A stretch of DNA of 64,000 bases from Halopseudomonas salegens (GTDB lineage Bacteria > Pseudomonadota > Gammaproteobacteria > Pseudomonadales > Pseudomonadaceae), in the NCBI RefSeq assembly GCF_900105655.1, contig NZ_LT629787.1:1240001-1304000 (forward strand), in the 5' to 3' direction. The position numbers and the translations under genes were made by a program. Position 1 is the stretch's first letter, and the number at the start of each line of letters is the position of its first letter. Below, one piece after another: positions 9,416 through 18,456 of the stretch. The notes beneath the pieces are model-generated. The model saw nothing but the letters and a program-made list of their open reading frames with translations, did no database searches and was not told the origin of the DNA.

Positions 9416-10109
9416 TCCTGTTTTGCACTGCCATGCCTTATGTAAAGACTACGCGATAGGCCCGCAGCAATTACGGGTGCTGGATGATGTGAATCTCAGC
9501 CTGGTTGCTGGTGAGAGGGTGGCAATTGTCGGTACCTCGGGGTCGGGCAAGACTACTTTGCTGAACCTGTTGGGTGGGCTGGATACTCCCAGCAGCGGTG
9601 AGGTCCACCTGGCGGGCAAGCAGATGTCCGCTCTGAAGGAAGCGGAGCGTGGCCGTTTGCGCAATACCCAGCTTGGCTTCGTTTACCAGTTTCATCATTT
9701 GCTGGCTGAGTTCAGCGCCCTGGAAAATGTTTCCATGCCACTGTTGATTGGACGCACTCCGGTTGCCGAAGCGCGTGATCGAGCTGCGGCCATGCTCGCT
9801 CGTGTTGGGCTGGAGCAGCGCGTGGCGCACAAGCCGGCGGAGCTCTCTGGTGGTGAGCGTCAGCGTGTGGCTATTGCGCGGGCATTGATCTCCGAGCCAG
9901 CTTGCGTGTTGCTTGACGAGCCCACCGGTAACCTGGACCAGCACACTGCCGCGACTGTGCAGGCATTGATGCTGGAACTGAGCACAACCTTGAATACCGC
10001 TTTTCTGGTGGTAACCCATGATCAGAGGCTGGCAGCGAAAATGGACCGGGTGCTTAGCCTCAACCAGGGTAAGCTGGAAACACTGGCGCGGGAACAATTG
10101 GTGATTTAG
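9408..10109 (+). CDS. lolD: Lipoprotein-releasing ABC transporter ATPase LolD
   Basis: 233-residue ABC ATPase that powers lipoprotein release. Walker [10 protein letters not shown] (42-50), Q-loop [17 protein letters not shown] (LolD/MacB type), signature [15 protein letters not shown], Walker [13 protein letters not shown] and the switch His in VVTHDQ. It overlaps the end of lolC. In the usual Pseudomonas layout a second permease gene follows; here a minus-strand DUF2062 gene follows after about 50 bases. Confidence 0.95.
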   Translation: MTDPVLHCHALCKDYAIGPQQLRVLDDVNLSLVAGERVAIVGTSGSGKTTLLNLLGGLDTPSSGEVHLAGKQMSALKEAERGRLRNTQLGFVYQFHHLLAEFSALENVSMPLLIGRTPVAEARDRAAAMLARVGLEQRVAHKPAELSGGERQRVAIARALISEPACVLLDEPTGNLDQHTAATVQALMLELSTTLNTAFLVVTHDQRLAAKMDRVLSLNQGKLETLAREQLVI

Positions 10110-10112
10110 CAA

Positions 10113-10134
10113 GAATGCCTGCAGCAAGGCATTC
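10113..10134. terminator. Hairpin between convergent lolD and DUF2062 genes
   Basis: Perfect 8-bp inverted repeat GAATGCCT / AGGCATTC around a 6-base loop, immediately after the lolD stop and before the end of the convergent DUF2062 gene. No strong T-run follows on either strand, so it may act as a transcript-end stabilising hairpin or a weak bidirectional terminator. Confidence 0.45.
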
Positions 10135-10159
10135 AAGCGCAATACAGGCAGCGATGGTT

Positions 10160-10684
10160 TCAGGAATGCCGGCTGCGGCGTAACTTGCGTTGGTGCCAGC
10201 TGCGGCTGACCCAGAAGCGCCAATAGAGCATGGTGCCGGCATAGCCGATGATGGCCAGGCCGATGCCCATGATCAGGGCTCCGGCCAGGAGTGGCTGCCA
10301 GAAATGCTGGATTTCAGCCATAATCCAGCTCAGCGATAACCGCATGGGGATACTGTGTTCTTCGGTGCCCAGTAACCAGGCACCCAGTTTGTACTGGAAA
10401 AAGAACAGTGCCGGCATGGTCACCGGATTGGATACCCAGACCAGTGCTACCGAGATCGGCAGGTTGGCGCGCAGAGGCACAGCCAGGATGGCAGACAACA
10501 GCATCTGCAGGGGGATCGGCAGCATACCGTTGAACAGGCCAAGCGCCATGCCGCGCGCAACACTGTGGCGATTGAGGTGCCAGAGATTGGGATCGTGCAG
10601 CATGCTGCCGAGAAAACGCAGGGATTTATGCCCGGTTATTTTCTCAGGTTTGGGCAGGTAGCGTTTGATCAGATTGCGCGGCAT
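10160..10684 (-). CDS. DUF2062 family membrane protein
   Basis: 174-residue inner-membrane protein. MPRNLIKRYLPKPEKI at the N-terminus is the basic start typical of DUF2062 proteins. It is followed by three or four hydrophobic segments, including GLFNGMLPIPLQMLLSAILAV and VSNPVTMPALFFFQYKLGAWLLG, the conserved P-P-Q-M and SNP(V/I)T(M)P core of this family. A basic tail ends the protein. Function of the family is unknown to me; in Pseudomonas it commonly lies between lol genes and comEC, as here. Confidence 0.88.
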   Translation of the reverse strand: MPRNLIKRYLPKPEKITGHKSLRFLGSMLHDPNLWHLNRHSVARGMALGLFNGMLPIPLQMLLSAILAVPLRANLPISVALVWVSNPVTMPALFFFQYKLGAWLLGTEEHSIPMRLSLSWIMAEIQHFWQPLLAGALIMGIGLAIIGYAGTMLYWRFWVSRSWHQRKLRRSRHS

Positions 10685-10848
10685 CGCTGTTTGGTCGGCG
10701 ACAAGAGAATGTAATTTCGATTATGCCCTTAATGAAGCGCAGTCTCTAGCTACTGTGGGCAAATCTGCCAGGAAAAACAGATAGTTTTTACGGTTGTTCA
10801 TTTCATGGTGTGACCAGGAAGGTTGCGCCGTTTGACAGGAAGTCATGG

Positions 10849-13122
10849 ATGCACGTTCCCAGTCATTTGTTGGCCATTATCATTGGCCTGCTGTTCCCTT
10901 TGATACTCAGTGAGTTGTGGTCGCCGTGGTGGTTGCTGCTGTCCGGGCTGCTGCTTGCACTGCTATTGCGGCGCGTCAGGCTGTATCGTCCCGCCTTTAC
11001 CCTGGTGTGCAGTTTGCTGTTTGGCGCCAGTTGGGCGTTGCACTGGCATAGCGGTCAACTGCTTCAGCGTTTGCCTCTGACGCTGGATAATCAACGCGTC
11101 ATCATCGAAGCGAGGGTCGACGGACTGCCGGAGCCGACCGCACAAGGTTGGCGTTTTCAGCTTGGTGATGCTTATCTGGCGGACAGCGGAGAAGCCTTGC
11201 CACGGCTCCGGGCCAACTGGTTTCGTGGTGAGCCGGTGGCACATGGCGAGTGGTGGCGCTTTGAAGCAAGCCTGCGACGTCCCCGTGGAATGTCCAATCC
11301 CGGCAGTTTCGATTATGAAGGCTGGTTATACGCCCAGCAGATCGGTGGGCTGGCCAGTATTCGCAGCGGCGAGAAGCTGGGGCATGCAGATCCACAGGTG
11401 TTCGGTGGTTGGCGTTCGGCATTGCGTCTGCGTCTGCTCGACAGGTTCAGCGCCAGCGAACAGAATCCACGCGTGCTGGCGTTGATTACCGGTGACCGGA
11501 GTGTGCTTTCGCGTGAAGACTGGCAGGTGTTGCAGGCCACCGGGACCAGTCACCTGATGGTGATTTCCGGGTTGCATGTGGGCATTCTGGCAGCCAGTGT
11601 ATTTGCGCTTTTCAGCTTCTTGTGCCGTTGTGGTGGCTTGCCCTGGCCATGGCCGCGCTTGTGGCTGGCAGCACCCTTCGCCCTGTGTGTGGCTGCTCTG
11701 TATAGCGCTCTGGCCGGCTTTGCGGTGCCAACCCAGCGGGCAGTCCTCATGGTGGCCCTGGTTTTGGGTTGTCAGCTGCTCTACCGTCGCCCCGGACCCT
11801 GGGCCCTGTGGTTGGCTGCATTCTGTGCTGTGTTAATGATCAATCCGGCCGCGCCGCTGCGTGCTGGTTTCTGGTTGTCGTTCATGGCGGTGGCCATTTT
11901 GCTGTACAGCTTCAGTGGGCGCCTGAATCCGGGCTCCTGGTGGGTGCGTCTGGGATTACCGCAATGGGTGATATTTGTCGGCTTGTGGCCGTGGTTGGTG
12001 CTCTGGGGTATGCCCGGTAGCTTGAGTGCGCCACTGGTCAACCTGTTTGCCATTCCATGGGTCGGGTTGGTGATTGTGCCCATGGCATTGCTGGGTACGC
12101 TGGTGGAGCTGATCGCCGGGCAAGATTCTCTGTTGCGTTTGGCGGCCGGGTGCTTGAATGGATTGTTTCATGTACTGGAACAGCTGGCGGCCTGGCAGGG
12201 CTCCCGCTTGCTGGCCTTTTCCGACTGGCTCTCCTGGCTGAGTGGTCTGGCAGGAACGCTCATGTTGTTGAGCCCTTTGCGGCGCTTGCTCTGGCCGGCA
12301 GCACTGGCCTGTCTGTGGGGGTTGTTCTTTCCGCAGCAACCACAGCCAGAGGTCGGTGAGTTCTGGTTGACGGTATTGGACGTAGGGCAGGGCACGGCCG
12401 TTCTGGTGCAAACACGGGAGCACGCCATGCTGTACGATGCCGGCGCACGCTTTGCCACCGGTTTTGATCTCGGTGAAGCAGTGGTCCACCCGGCATTGCT
12501 GGCCCTGGGTGTGCGTCGACTGGATCTGATGTTGATCAGTCATGCGGACAATGACCATGCCGGTGGCGCACCGGCAGTAGCGCGTTTGCTCGGGGTGCAG
12601 CGCGTTCTGGCAGGGCAGCATGAAGCCCTGCCTGAGGTATTGGACGCCAGGGCCTGCCAGGCAGGTGAGGCCTGGGATTGGGATGGGGTTCGTCTCGAGG
12701 TGGTCTACAGTGCCCCGGCACCAGCTCCGGCCAATGAGCGCTCCTGTGTCCTGCGCGTGGTGGCGGCCAATGGCTCGGCTGCCCTGTTACCCGGTGATCT
12801 GGGTATTCGTGGCGAGTACCAGATGCTGGATCGTCCGTTACAGGCCAGTGTCTTGCTCGCTCCGCATCATGGTAGCCGAAGTTCATCTTCCTACGCGCTG
12901 ATACGTGCCGTGGCACCGGAGTGGGTGGTGTTCAATGCCGGGCACCACAACCGCTTCGGTCATCCACATCCGCTGGTGGTGGAACGTTATCGGGAATTAG
13001 GTGTAGAACCGGTTTATACTTCACGCTCTGGTGCGGTACGCTTCCAGTTTGGGCAAGAAGTTGTCGCCGAGCCACAATGGCGTTGGCGGACACAAGCCAG
13101 ACGCTTCTGGCATGAGCCATGA
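10849..13122 (+). CDS. comEC: ComEC/Rec2 DNA internalisation channel
   Basis: 757-residue polytopic protein that carries single-stranded DNA across the inner membrane during transformation. N-terminal helices and an OB-like region (FQLGDAYLADSGEALPRLRANWF), then the competence domain with TGDRSVLSREDWQVLQATGTSHLMVISGLHVGI, about eight more helices, and a C-terminal metallo-beta-lactamase-like domain with ISHADNDHAGG (about 563-573) and LLAPHHGSRSSSS. The ATG at 10849 has AGGAAG at good spacing; a GTG 39 bases earlier has none. Complete and apparently functional, so natural competence is possible if pilus genes exist elsewhere. Confidence 0.94.
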   Translation: MHVPSHLLAIIIGLLFPLILSELWSPWWLLLSGLLLALLLRRVRLYRPAFTLVCSLLFGASWALHWHSGQLLQRLPLTLDNQRVIIEARVDGLPEPTAQGWRFQLGDAYLADSGEALPRLRANWFRGEPVAHGEWWRFEASLRRPRGMSNPGSFDYEGWLYAQQIGGLASIRSGEKLGHADPQVFGGWRSALRLRLLDRFSASEQNPRVLALITGDRSVLSREDWQVLQATGTSHLMVISGLHVGILAASVFALFSFLCRCGGLPWPWPRLWLAAPFALCVAALYSALAGFAVPTQRAVLMVALVLGCQLLYRRPGPWALWLAAFCAVLMINPAAPLRAGFWLSFMAVAILLYSFSGRLNPGSWWVRLGLPQWVIFVGLWPWLVLWGMPGSLSAPLVNLFAIPWVGLVIVPMALLGTLVELIAGQDSLLRLAAGCLNGLFHVLEQLAAWQGSRLLAFSDWLSWLSGLAGTLMLLSPLRRLLWPAALACLWGLFFPQQPQPEVGEFWLTVLDVGQGTAVLVQTREHAMLYDAGARFATGFDLGEAVVHPALLALGVRRLDLMLISHADNDHAGGAPAVARLLGVQRVLAGQHEALPEVLDARACQAGEAWDWDGVRLEVVYSAPAPAPANERSCVLRVVAANGSAALLPGDLGIRGEYQMLDRPLQASVLLAPHHGSRSSSSYALIRAVAPEWVVFNAGHHNRFGHPHPLVVERYRELGVEPVYTSRSGAVRFQFGQEVVAEPQWRWRTQARRFWHEP

Positions 13123-13214
13123 GAACGGTGCCGGCGCCAGCCGAAATCCGCGACAGGGTAAAAGATGGAACCTGACATGGAATACAAGAGAGTGAACCGG
13201 GGGAGGGAACGCGT

Positions 13215-13907
13215 GTGTGGGAATTGATCAGTGCGGGCGGCTGGCTGATGCTGCCGATTATCTTGTCGTCAGTCATCGCTTTGGCCATCATTATCGAGCG
13301 GTTGTGGACCTTGCGCTCCCGGCGCATTGCTCCACCCAACCTGTTGGGGCAGGTCTGGCGCTGGATCAAGGACGGCCAACTGGATGCAATGAAACTGAAA
13401 ACCCTGCGTGCCGACTCACCTCTGGGTGAGATTCTTGCCGCCGGTCTGGCGAACTCGCGGCATGGTCGCGAAGTGATGAAAGAATGTATTCAGGAAGCCG
13501 CCAGCAAGGTTATTCACGACATGGAACGCTACCTCAGTACGCTGGGCACCGTTGCTGCAATTACCCCTTTGCTTGGCTTGCTGGGTACCGTGATCGGCAT
13601 GATCGATGTGTTCAGCGCCATCATGATCGAGGGCAGTGGCAATACAGCCGTGCTGGCTGGAGGCATCTCCAAAGCCCTGATTACCACGGCAGCCGGCCTG
13701 ACCATTGCAATTCCTGCGCTGGCTTTCCATCGTTTTCTGGTTCGCCGGGTTGATGAGCTGGTTATTGCCATGGAGCAGGAGGCAACCAAACTGGTTGAAG
13801 TCGTGCATGGCCAGCGGGACGTCGAAGGCAGTGGCCTGAGCGGCAATGGAAACGGCAAGTCCAGACTCAAGCCTGCGGCTCCAGCCCCGGCTGGCAAGGG
13901 AGCCTGA
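13215..13907 (+). CDS. exbB: ExbB/TolQ/MotA proton-channel family protein
   Basis: 230-residue inner-membrane protein that uses the proton-motive force together with the ExbD homologue next to it. One helix near the N-terminus (residues 8-26, AGGWLMLPIILSSVIALAIII) and two in the second half (TLGTVAAITPLLGLLGTVIGMIDVF and ISKALITTAAGLTIAIPALAF), with the GLLGTV-GM and AL-TTA-GL-AIP motifs of the family. Start is GTG at 13215 with GGGAGG upstream. As it is linked to lipid A and peptidoglycan genes rather than tonB, its partner is uncertain. Confidence 0.9.
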   Translation: MWELISAGGWLMLPIILSSVIALAIIIERLWTLRSRRIAPPNLLGQVWRWIKDGQLDAMKLKTLRADSPLGEILAAGLANSRHGREVMKECIQEAASKVIHDMERYLSTLGTVAAITPLLGLLGTVIGMIDVFSAIMIEGSGNTAVLAGGISKALITTAAGLTIAIPALAFHRFLVRRVDELVIAMEQEATKLVEVVHGQRDVEGSGLSGNGNGKSRLKPAAPAPAGKGA

Positions 13908-13909
13908 GT

Positions 13910-14344
13910 GTGAACTTCCGTCGCCAGCGAGCAGAAGAGGTTAGCGTCAACCTGACACCACTGATCGATGTGGTGTTTCTGTTGCTTATCTTCTTCATGG
14001 TCTCGACTACCTTTACCCGTGAAACCCAATTACAGCTCGATCTACCACAGGCTGACTCGGGTCAGCCAGTCGAACAGACCGAGGTAGAGCTGATCGAGCT
14101 GTTGATAGCCGCCAATGGCGATATCGTGATCAATGATCGCGCGTTGGTGGATAATCGTCTGGATACCCTGAAAAATGCGTTGCAACGTGAGTCTGGCGGC
14201 AATAACCAACTGCCGGTGGTGATTACAGCAGATGCCAAGACGCCGCACCAGGCGGTTATCACCGCGATGGATGCGGCGGGTCAACTCGGCTTCAATCGCT
14301 TGCGCCTGACCACTATGGAACGCGAGGACAATGGCAGCCCGTGA
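13910..14344 (+). CDS. exbD: ExbD/TolR family protein
   Basis: 144-residue partner of the ExbB homologue. Single transmembrane helix (about 17-38) with the functional aspartate in LTPLIDVVFLLLIFFM (D20), followed by a periplasmic domain. GTG start two bases after the exbB stop. The stop overlaps the GTG of lpxK by four bases. With ExbB it forms a proton-driven motor whose client is not identifiable here. Confidence 0.92.
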   Translation: MNFRRQRAEEVSVNLTPLIDVVFLLLIFFMVSTTFTRETQLQLDLPQADSGQPVEQTEVELIELLIAANGDIVINDRALVDNRLDTLKNALQRESGGNNQLPVVITADAKTPHQAVITAMDAAGQLGFNRLRLTTMEREDNGSP

Positions 14345-15360
14345 GTGCTTCCGCCTGGCAGCAGCGCTTGCAGAATGCCTGGTATCAGGGTGCACCGGGC
14401 CTGTGTCTGCTGCGCCCCCTATCCTTGCTCTATGCTCGGGTGGCGCAGCAGCGTCGGCAGAACTACCTGTCGTCACCCGAGCGCATCTGGCAGTCACCAG
14501 TACCCCTGATCGTGGTTGGCAATATTACTCTGGGCGGCACCGGTAAAACGCCCATGACTCTCTGGTTGATTGACTGGCTGCAAGCGCGTGGCTTGCGCGT
14601 CGGTGTCGTCAGTCGGGGATATGGCGGCAAACCACCCAGCCAACCCTGGCAGGTTGACCCCGCCCGTGATGGCCCTGAGGTAGCGGGTGACGAGCCACTG
14701 TTGATTGCTCGCCGTGGTCGTGTGCCGGTGGTGATTGATGCCAATCGACCGCGCGCCTGTCGGCATTTGCTGGCCCGTGAGCCGGTGGACATCCTGATCA
14801 GTGATGACGGTTTGCAGCATTATGCGCTGGGACGCGATATTGAATTGGCCATGCTCGATCATCAGCGCGGTGTAGGCAATGCGCGATGTCTGCCGGAAGG
14901 GCCGCTACGTGAGCCGGCTGAGCGTTTGCAGTCAGTCGATCTGGTGATCCGTACCGGCGCTGCGGCAGACAGTGACCAGGGGTATGCCATGACACTGGAA
15001 CCCACGCATCTGGTCAATATCAGAAGCGGTGAGTCGGTTGCCATTGCCAACTGGGGGCGTGATATGAAGGTGGTGGCGCTGGCTGGAATTGGACACCCAC
15101 AGCGGTTTTTTGCCAGCTTGCAGGCGCTGGGTTTTAGCGCCGAATGCCACGCGTTTGCCGATCATGCCGAGTACACAGCATTACAATTACAGGCGCTCAG
15201 CGCGGGTCGACCGTTGTTGATGACCGAGAAAGATGCGGTCAAATGCCGTGAATTTGCCGCTGAAAACTGGTGGTATCTGCGCGTCGACGCGCAACTCAGC
15301 GAGGCCTTTGCTTCGCGCCTGAACACTTTGCTGGCTGCGATCATGGCGCAGCCCCGATAA
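14341..15360 (+). CDS. lpxK: Tetraacyldisaccharide 4'-kinase LpxK
   Basis: 339-residue membrane-associated kinase that phosphorylates the 4' position of the lipid A disaccharide precursor, sixth step of the Raetz pathway. P-loop GNITLGGTGKTP (60-71) and SRGYGG, DEPLLIARR, ISDDGLQHYALGRDIE and TEKDAVKC motifs are intact. GTG start, with a GTGA overlap with exbD. First of a four-gene envelope run: lpxK, Trm112-like, kdsB, phosphatase. Confidence 0.95.
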   Translation: MSASAWQQRLQNAWYQGAPGLCLLRPLSLLYARVAQQRRQNYLSSPERIWQSPVPLIVVGNITLGGTGKTPMTLWLIDWLQARGLRVGVVSRGYGGKPPSQPWQVDPARDGPEVAGDEPLLIARRGRVPVVIDANRPRACRHLLAREPVDILISDDGLQHYALGRDIELAMLDHQRGVGNARCLPEGPLREPAERLQSVDLVIRTGAAADSDQGYAMTLEPTHLVNIRSGESVAIANWGRDMKVVALAGIGHPQRFFASLQALGFSAECHAFADHAEYTALQLQALSAGRPLLMTEKDAVKCREFAAENWWYLRVDAQLSEAFASRLNTLLAAIMAQPR

Positions 15361-15381
15361 TCTGAACAGCAGGACACTGTC

Positions 15382-15567
15382 ATGGATCCGAAATTGCTCG
15401 ATATTCTCGCTTGCCCTATCTGCAAGGGGCCGCTGGCTCAAAATAGTGACAAGACCGAACTCTGGTGTCGCGCCGATGGTCTGGCGTTTCCGGTGCGTGA
15501 CGGTATTCCGGTCATGCTGGAAAGCGAAGCCCGTCCGTTGGACGCCGACGAAAAGCTGGATCGCTAG
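15382..15567 (+). CDS. Trm112-family (YcaR-like) small zinc-ribbon protein
   Basis: 61-residue protein of the Trm112/YcaR family. It has the [18 protein letters not shown] start with C11 and C14, C29 as a further possible ligand, and the [11 protein letters not shown] core typical of bacterial members. It sits invariably between lpxK and kdsB in many Gammaproteobacteria. In eukaryotes Trm112 activates methyltransferases; the bacterial role is not established. Confidence 0.92.
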   Translation: MDPKLLDILACPICKGPLAQNSDKTELWCRADGLAFPVRDGIPVMLESEARPLDADEKLDR

Positions 15568-15570
15568 GCA

Positions 15571-16332
15571 ATGTTTCACGTCATTATTCCCGCCCGGTAT
15601 GCCTCGTCCCGTCTGCCCGGCAAACCACTGGAACTGCTTGCCGGCAAACCGATGATTCAGCACGTCTGGGAGCAGGCGCAGCGCAGCCAGGCGGCCAGCG
15701 TAACCGTGGCAACGGATGATCAGCGTATCGAAAAGGCCTGCCATGCTTTTGGCGCGCGTGTGATCATGACCCGCGCCGATCATCCGTCGGGTACCGACCG
15801 GCTGCAGGAAGTCGCCAGTCTGTTGGGGTTGGAGGACAAGGCTGCAGTCGTTAATGTGCAGGGTGACGAGCCTTTGATTCCACCCGCGCTGATCGACCAG
15901 GTGGCGGGTAATCTGCTGGCATTCCCTGCAGCCAGTATGGCTACACTGGCGGAGCCATTGCACGATGCGGCTGCGCTGTTCAATCCCAATGTGGTCAAGG
16001 TGGTATGTGACCGGGAAGGCTTTGCGCTGTACTTCAGCCGCGCCCCCATGCCCTGGTGCCGGGATGATTTTGCCCACAATCGTGAGCAACTGCCGGCCAA
16101 GGTACCCTTTCGTCGGCATATTGGTCTGTATGCCTACAAGGTCAGCTTTCTGCACGATTATGTGCGCTGGCCAGCCAGCCCGCTGGAACAGGCGGAATCG
16201 CTCGAGCAATTGCGGGCACTCTGGTTTGGCTGCCGGATCCATGTGGCTGATGCTTGCGAAGCACCGCCTGCCGGCGTCGATACGGCAGAAGATCTGGCAC
16301 GTTTGCGCACCTTGATGGAGGCGTCCGAATGA
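15571..16332 (+). CDS. kdsB: 3-deoxy-manno-octulosonate cytidylyltransferase (CMP-KDO synthetase)
   Basis: 253-residue cytosolic enzyme that activates KDO with CTP for LPS inner-core synthesis. Motifs: [16 protein letters not shown] at the N-terminus (nucleotide loop), [43 protein letters not shown] and RHIGLYAYK. Length and motifs are canonical. The stop overlaps the phosphatase ATG (ATGA). Confidence 0.97.
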   Translation: MFHVIIPARYASSRLPGKPLELLAGKPMIQHVWEQAQRSQAASVTVATDDQRIEKACHAFGARVIMTRADHPSGTDRLQEVASLLGLEDKAAVVNVQGDEPLIPPALIDQVAGNLLAFPAASMATLAEPLHDAAALFNPNVVKVVCDREGFALYFSRAPMPWCRDDFAHNREQLPAKVPFRRHIGLYAYKVSFLHDYVRWPASPLEQAESLEQLRALWFGCRIHVADACEAPPAGVDTAEDLARLRTLMEASE

Positions 16333-16787
16333 AGGTGCTCTTTGTCTGCCTGGGTAATATTTGTCGTTCCCCCAGCGCTGAAGGCGTTTTCCGTCAGCGT
16401 TTGGCGCAACGGTCGCAGCCTGGTGTCAGTGTCGACTCGGCTGGAACCGCAGGCTATCACGTCGGCAAAGCACCAGACCCCCGTGCGGTGGCTGCCGCGC
16501 GCAAACGCGGTATCGATATCAGTGGCTTGCGCGCACGGCAGGTCAGTGCTGAGGATTTCTCCCGTTTTGACCTGATTCTGGCCATGGACCGGAGCAATCT
16601 GACCGACCTGCACCGGCTTGATCCGGGCAACGGCGCTCGCCTGCGCCTGTTTATGGAGTATGCCCCGGACCAGCCACTGGAGGTTCCGGACCCTTATTAC
16701 GGCGGCGAGCAAGGCTTTGAACAGGTGCTGGATATGCTCGAGCAAGCGTCTGACGCCCTGTTGAATGAATTGCAGGCGACATGCTGA
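16329..16787 (+). CDS. Low-molecular-weight protein tyrosine phosphatase
   Basis: 152-residue cytosolic phosphatase. P-loop CLGNICRS (nucleophile C7, R13 of CX5R) and general acid D121 in VPDPYYGG. Start chosen at the ATG overlapping the kdsB stop, because it places the P-loop at the usual residue 7; upstream in-frame sequence is kdsB shadow. Homologues in exopolysaccharide loci act on Wzc-like kinases, but here the context is kdsB-murB and the substrate is unknown. Confidence 0.93.
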   Translation: MKVLFVCLGNICRSPSAEGVFRQRLAQRSQPGVSVDSAGTAGYHVGKAPDPRAVAAARKRGIDISGLRARQVSAEDFSRFDLILAMDRSNLTDLHRLDPGNGARLRLFMEYAPDQPLEVPDPYYGGEQGFEQVLDMLEQASDALLNELQATC

Positions 16788-17818
16788 GGCTTCGCCAGCA
16801 GGTCTCCCTGCGCACCTGCAACAGCCTGGCGATTGACGAACTGGCCGAGTACCTGGTTGAGGTTGCCTCGTACGCAGAGCTGCTTGAAGCGCTGACTCTG
16901 GCCAGACAGCATGCCTGGCCTGTGACGCTGCTCGGTGGCGGCAGCAACGTGTTGTTGTGCGGCCCGGTGCCCGGCCTGGTGATCGTTCTGGCGCTGCGCG
17001 GACGACGGTTGTTGCAGCGGAGCCGAACCGAAGCACTGATTGAAGCTGAAGCGGGTGAGAACTGGCATCAGCTGGTCAACTGGACGCTGGATATGGGCCT
17101 GGCCGGGTTGGAAAACCTGTCCCTGATCCCGGGTACAGTGGGTGCTGCGCCGGTACAGAATATCGGTGCCTACGGTGTTGAACTGGAGCAGTGCCTGCAC
17201 AGCCTGGATGCCTACGATCGCAGTCAGAACAAGATCGTCAGCCTGATGGCTGACGACTGTCAATTCGCTTACCGTGATAGCCTGTTCAAACGCAGCCCCG
17301 GTCGTTTCGTCATTCTGCGTGTACGCTTGCGGTTGTGGCCGCAGGCAGTGGCTCCTCTGCATATCGATTACGCGCCGCTGGCCAGGGCCTGGCAAGCTAC
17401 CGGGTTGGTCTCTCCGGATGCGCGGGTGGTCAGCGAGCTCGTCTGTCAGATCCGTCGCAGCCGCTTGCCTGATCCTGCCGTGCTGGCGAATGCCGGCAGT
17501 TTTTTCCACAATCCCATTGTTTCAGGTGAGCAGGCACAGGCGTTACTGGCCAAACATCCGGCTCTGGTGCATTACCCGCAAGCCGGTGGGCGGGTCAAGC
17601 TGGCCGCTGGCTGGTTGATCGATCAGGCAGGCTGGAAAGGGTATCGCGAGGGGCCGGTAGGGGTGCATGCCGAGCAGGCGCTGGTGCTGGTCAATCACGG
17701 CGGCGCCAAGGGGCGGGATATTCTGCAGCTGGCCCGGCGCATTCAGGCTGATATCCAGCGGCGCTATGGGCTGGAATTGCAGATTGAACCGCAGGCTGTG
17801 GGCGTGCCAAGTCTCTGA
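16781..17818 (+). CDS. murB: UDP-N-acetylenolpyruvoylglucosamine reductase MurB
   Basis: 345-residue cytosolic FAD enzyme that reduces UDP-GlcNAc-enolpyruvate to UDP-MurNAc using NADPH. FAD-domain motifs LGGGSNVLL and NLSLIPGTVGAAPVQNIGAYGVE; catalytic serine in NAGSFFHNPIV; type I architecture as in E. coli (YRDSLFK present). It overlaps the phosphatase by seven bases. The TGA stop lies inside a perfect palindrome that also covers the start of the intergenic gap. Confidence 0.96.
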   Translation: MLRLRQQVSLRTCNSLAIDELAEYLVEVASYAELLEALTLARQHAWPVTLLGGGSNVLLCGPVPGLVIVLALRGRRLLQRSRTEALIEAEAGENWHQLVNWTLDMGLAGLENLSLIPGTVGAAPVQNIGAYGVELEQCLHSLDAYDRSQNKIVSLMADDCQFAYRDSLFKRSPGRFVILRVRLRLWPQAVAPLHIDYAPLARAWQATGLVSPDARVVSELVCQIRRSRLPDPAVLANAGSFFHNPIVSGEQAQALLAKHPALVHYPQAGGRVKLAAGWLIDQAGWKGYREGPVGVHAEQALVLVNHGGAKGRDILQLARRIQADIQRRYGLELQIEPQAVGVPSL

Positions 17819-17832
17819 TCAGAGACTTGGCA
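17805..17832. terminator. Perfect 28-bp palindrome across the murB stop codon
   Basis: The half TGCCAAGTCTCTGA (17805-17818) is followed directly by its exact reverse complement (17819-17832). In RNA it would form a stem of about 12 bp with a GATC loop, placed between the convergent murB and cyclophilin genes. No U-tract follows on either strand, so it may block read-through by structure, by Rho-dependent stalling or by protein binding. The murB stop codon is part of the stem. Confidence 0.55.
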
Positions 17833-17845
17833 AAGTGCCGCAGAA

Positions 17846-18439
17846 CTATTGCTCTGACGCTTCCCGCTTCTCCCCGGCGATGCGCGAAATGCGCTCAATC
17901 ACCACAGGATTGACCGGCACATCGCCGTGCCCGCCCTGAGTCGTAGTGGGTACCTTGGCGATCGTCTCCACCACATGCTGGCCCTCGATGACCTGGCCAA
18001 ATACGGCGTAACCAAAATTGCCGGGGTTGTGATCAAGAAAGTCATTGTGGCTGAGGTTGATAAAAAACTGGCTGGTGGCACTGTCGACCACGCTGGTGCG
18101 CGCCATGGCAACGGTATAGCGGCGATTGCGCAGGCCATTGTCCGCTTCGTTCTTGATTGCCGCCACGGTGTCTCGTTGGCGCATATCCGGCGTAAAGCCG
18201 CCGCCCTGAATCATGAAGCCGGGAATGACCCGATGGAAAAGCAGGCCCTCATAGTGCCCGGCATCGACATAGCGTAAGAAATTGGCGACGCTGATGGGCG
18301 CTTTCTCGGCATTCAGCTCCAGGGTGATGTCACCCAGGCTGGTGTGCAAGGTGACCTGTGGCCGGGTTTCCTCGGCCGCAACGAGCTGGCTGTTGAGTAA
18401 TAGCAGGGTGGTCAGGCAGGCAAGCAAGGTTTTCAGCAT
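17846..18439 (-). CDS. ppiA: Exported cyclophilin-type peptidyl-prolyl isomerase
   Basis: 197-residue protein with a signal peptide ([22 protein letters not shown]) and a cyclophilin domain: [37 protein letters not shown] (with the active-site Arg), [18 protein letters not shown] and [11 protein letters not shown]. It catalyses proline isomerisation during periplasmic folding. The ATG lies 17 bases after the alpha/beta hydrolase stop, suggesting a shared minus-strand transcript. Confidence 0.93.
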   Translation of the reverse strand: MLKTLLACLTTLLLLNSQLVAAEETRPQVTLHTSLGDITLELNAEKAPISVANFLRYVDAGHYEGLLFHRVIPGFMIQGGGFTPDMRQRDTVAAIKNEADNGLRNRRYTVAMARTSVVDSATSQFFINLSHNDFLDHNPGNFGYAVFGQVIEGQHVVETIAKVPTTTQGGHGDVPVNPVVIERISRIAGEKREASEQ

Positions 18440-18456
18440 GGTGCAGTCTCTTTTGA

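Noticed and set aside
10810..10848. GTG at 10810 as comEC start
   Set aside because: No ribosome site upstream; the ATG at 10849 has AGGAAG at proper spacing.
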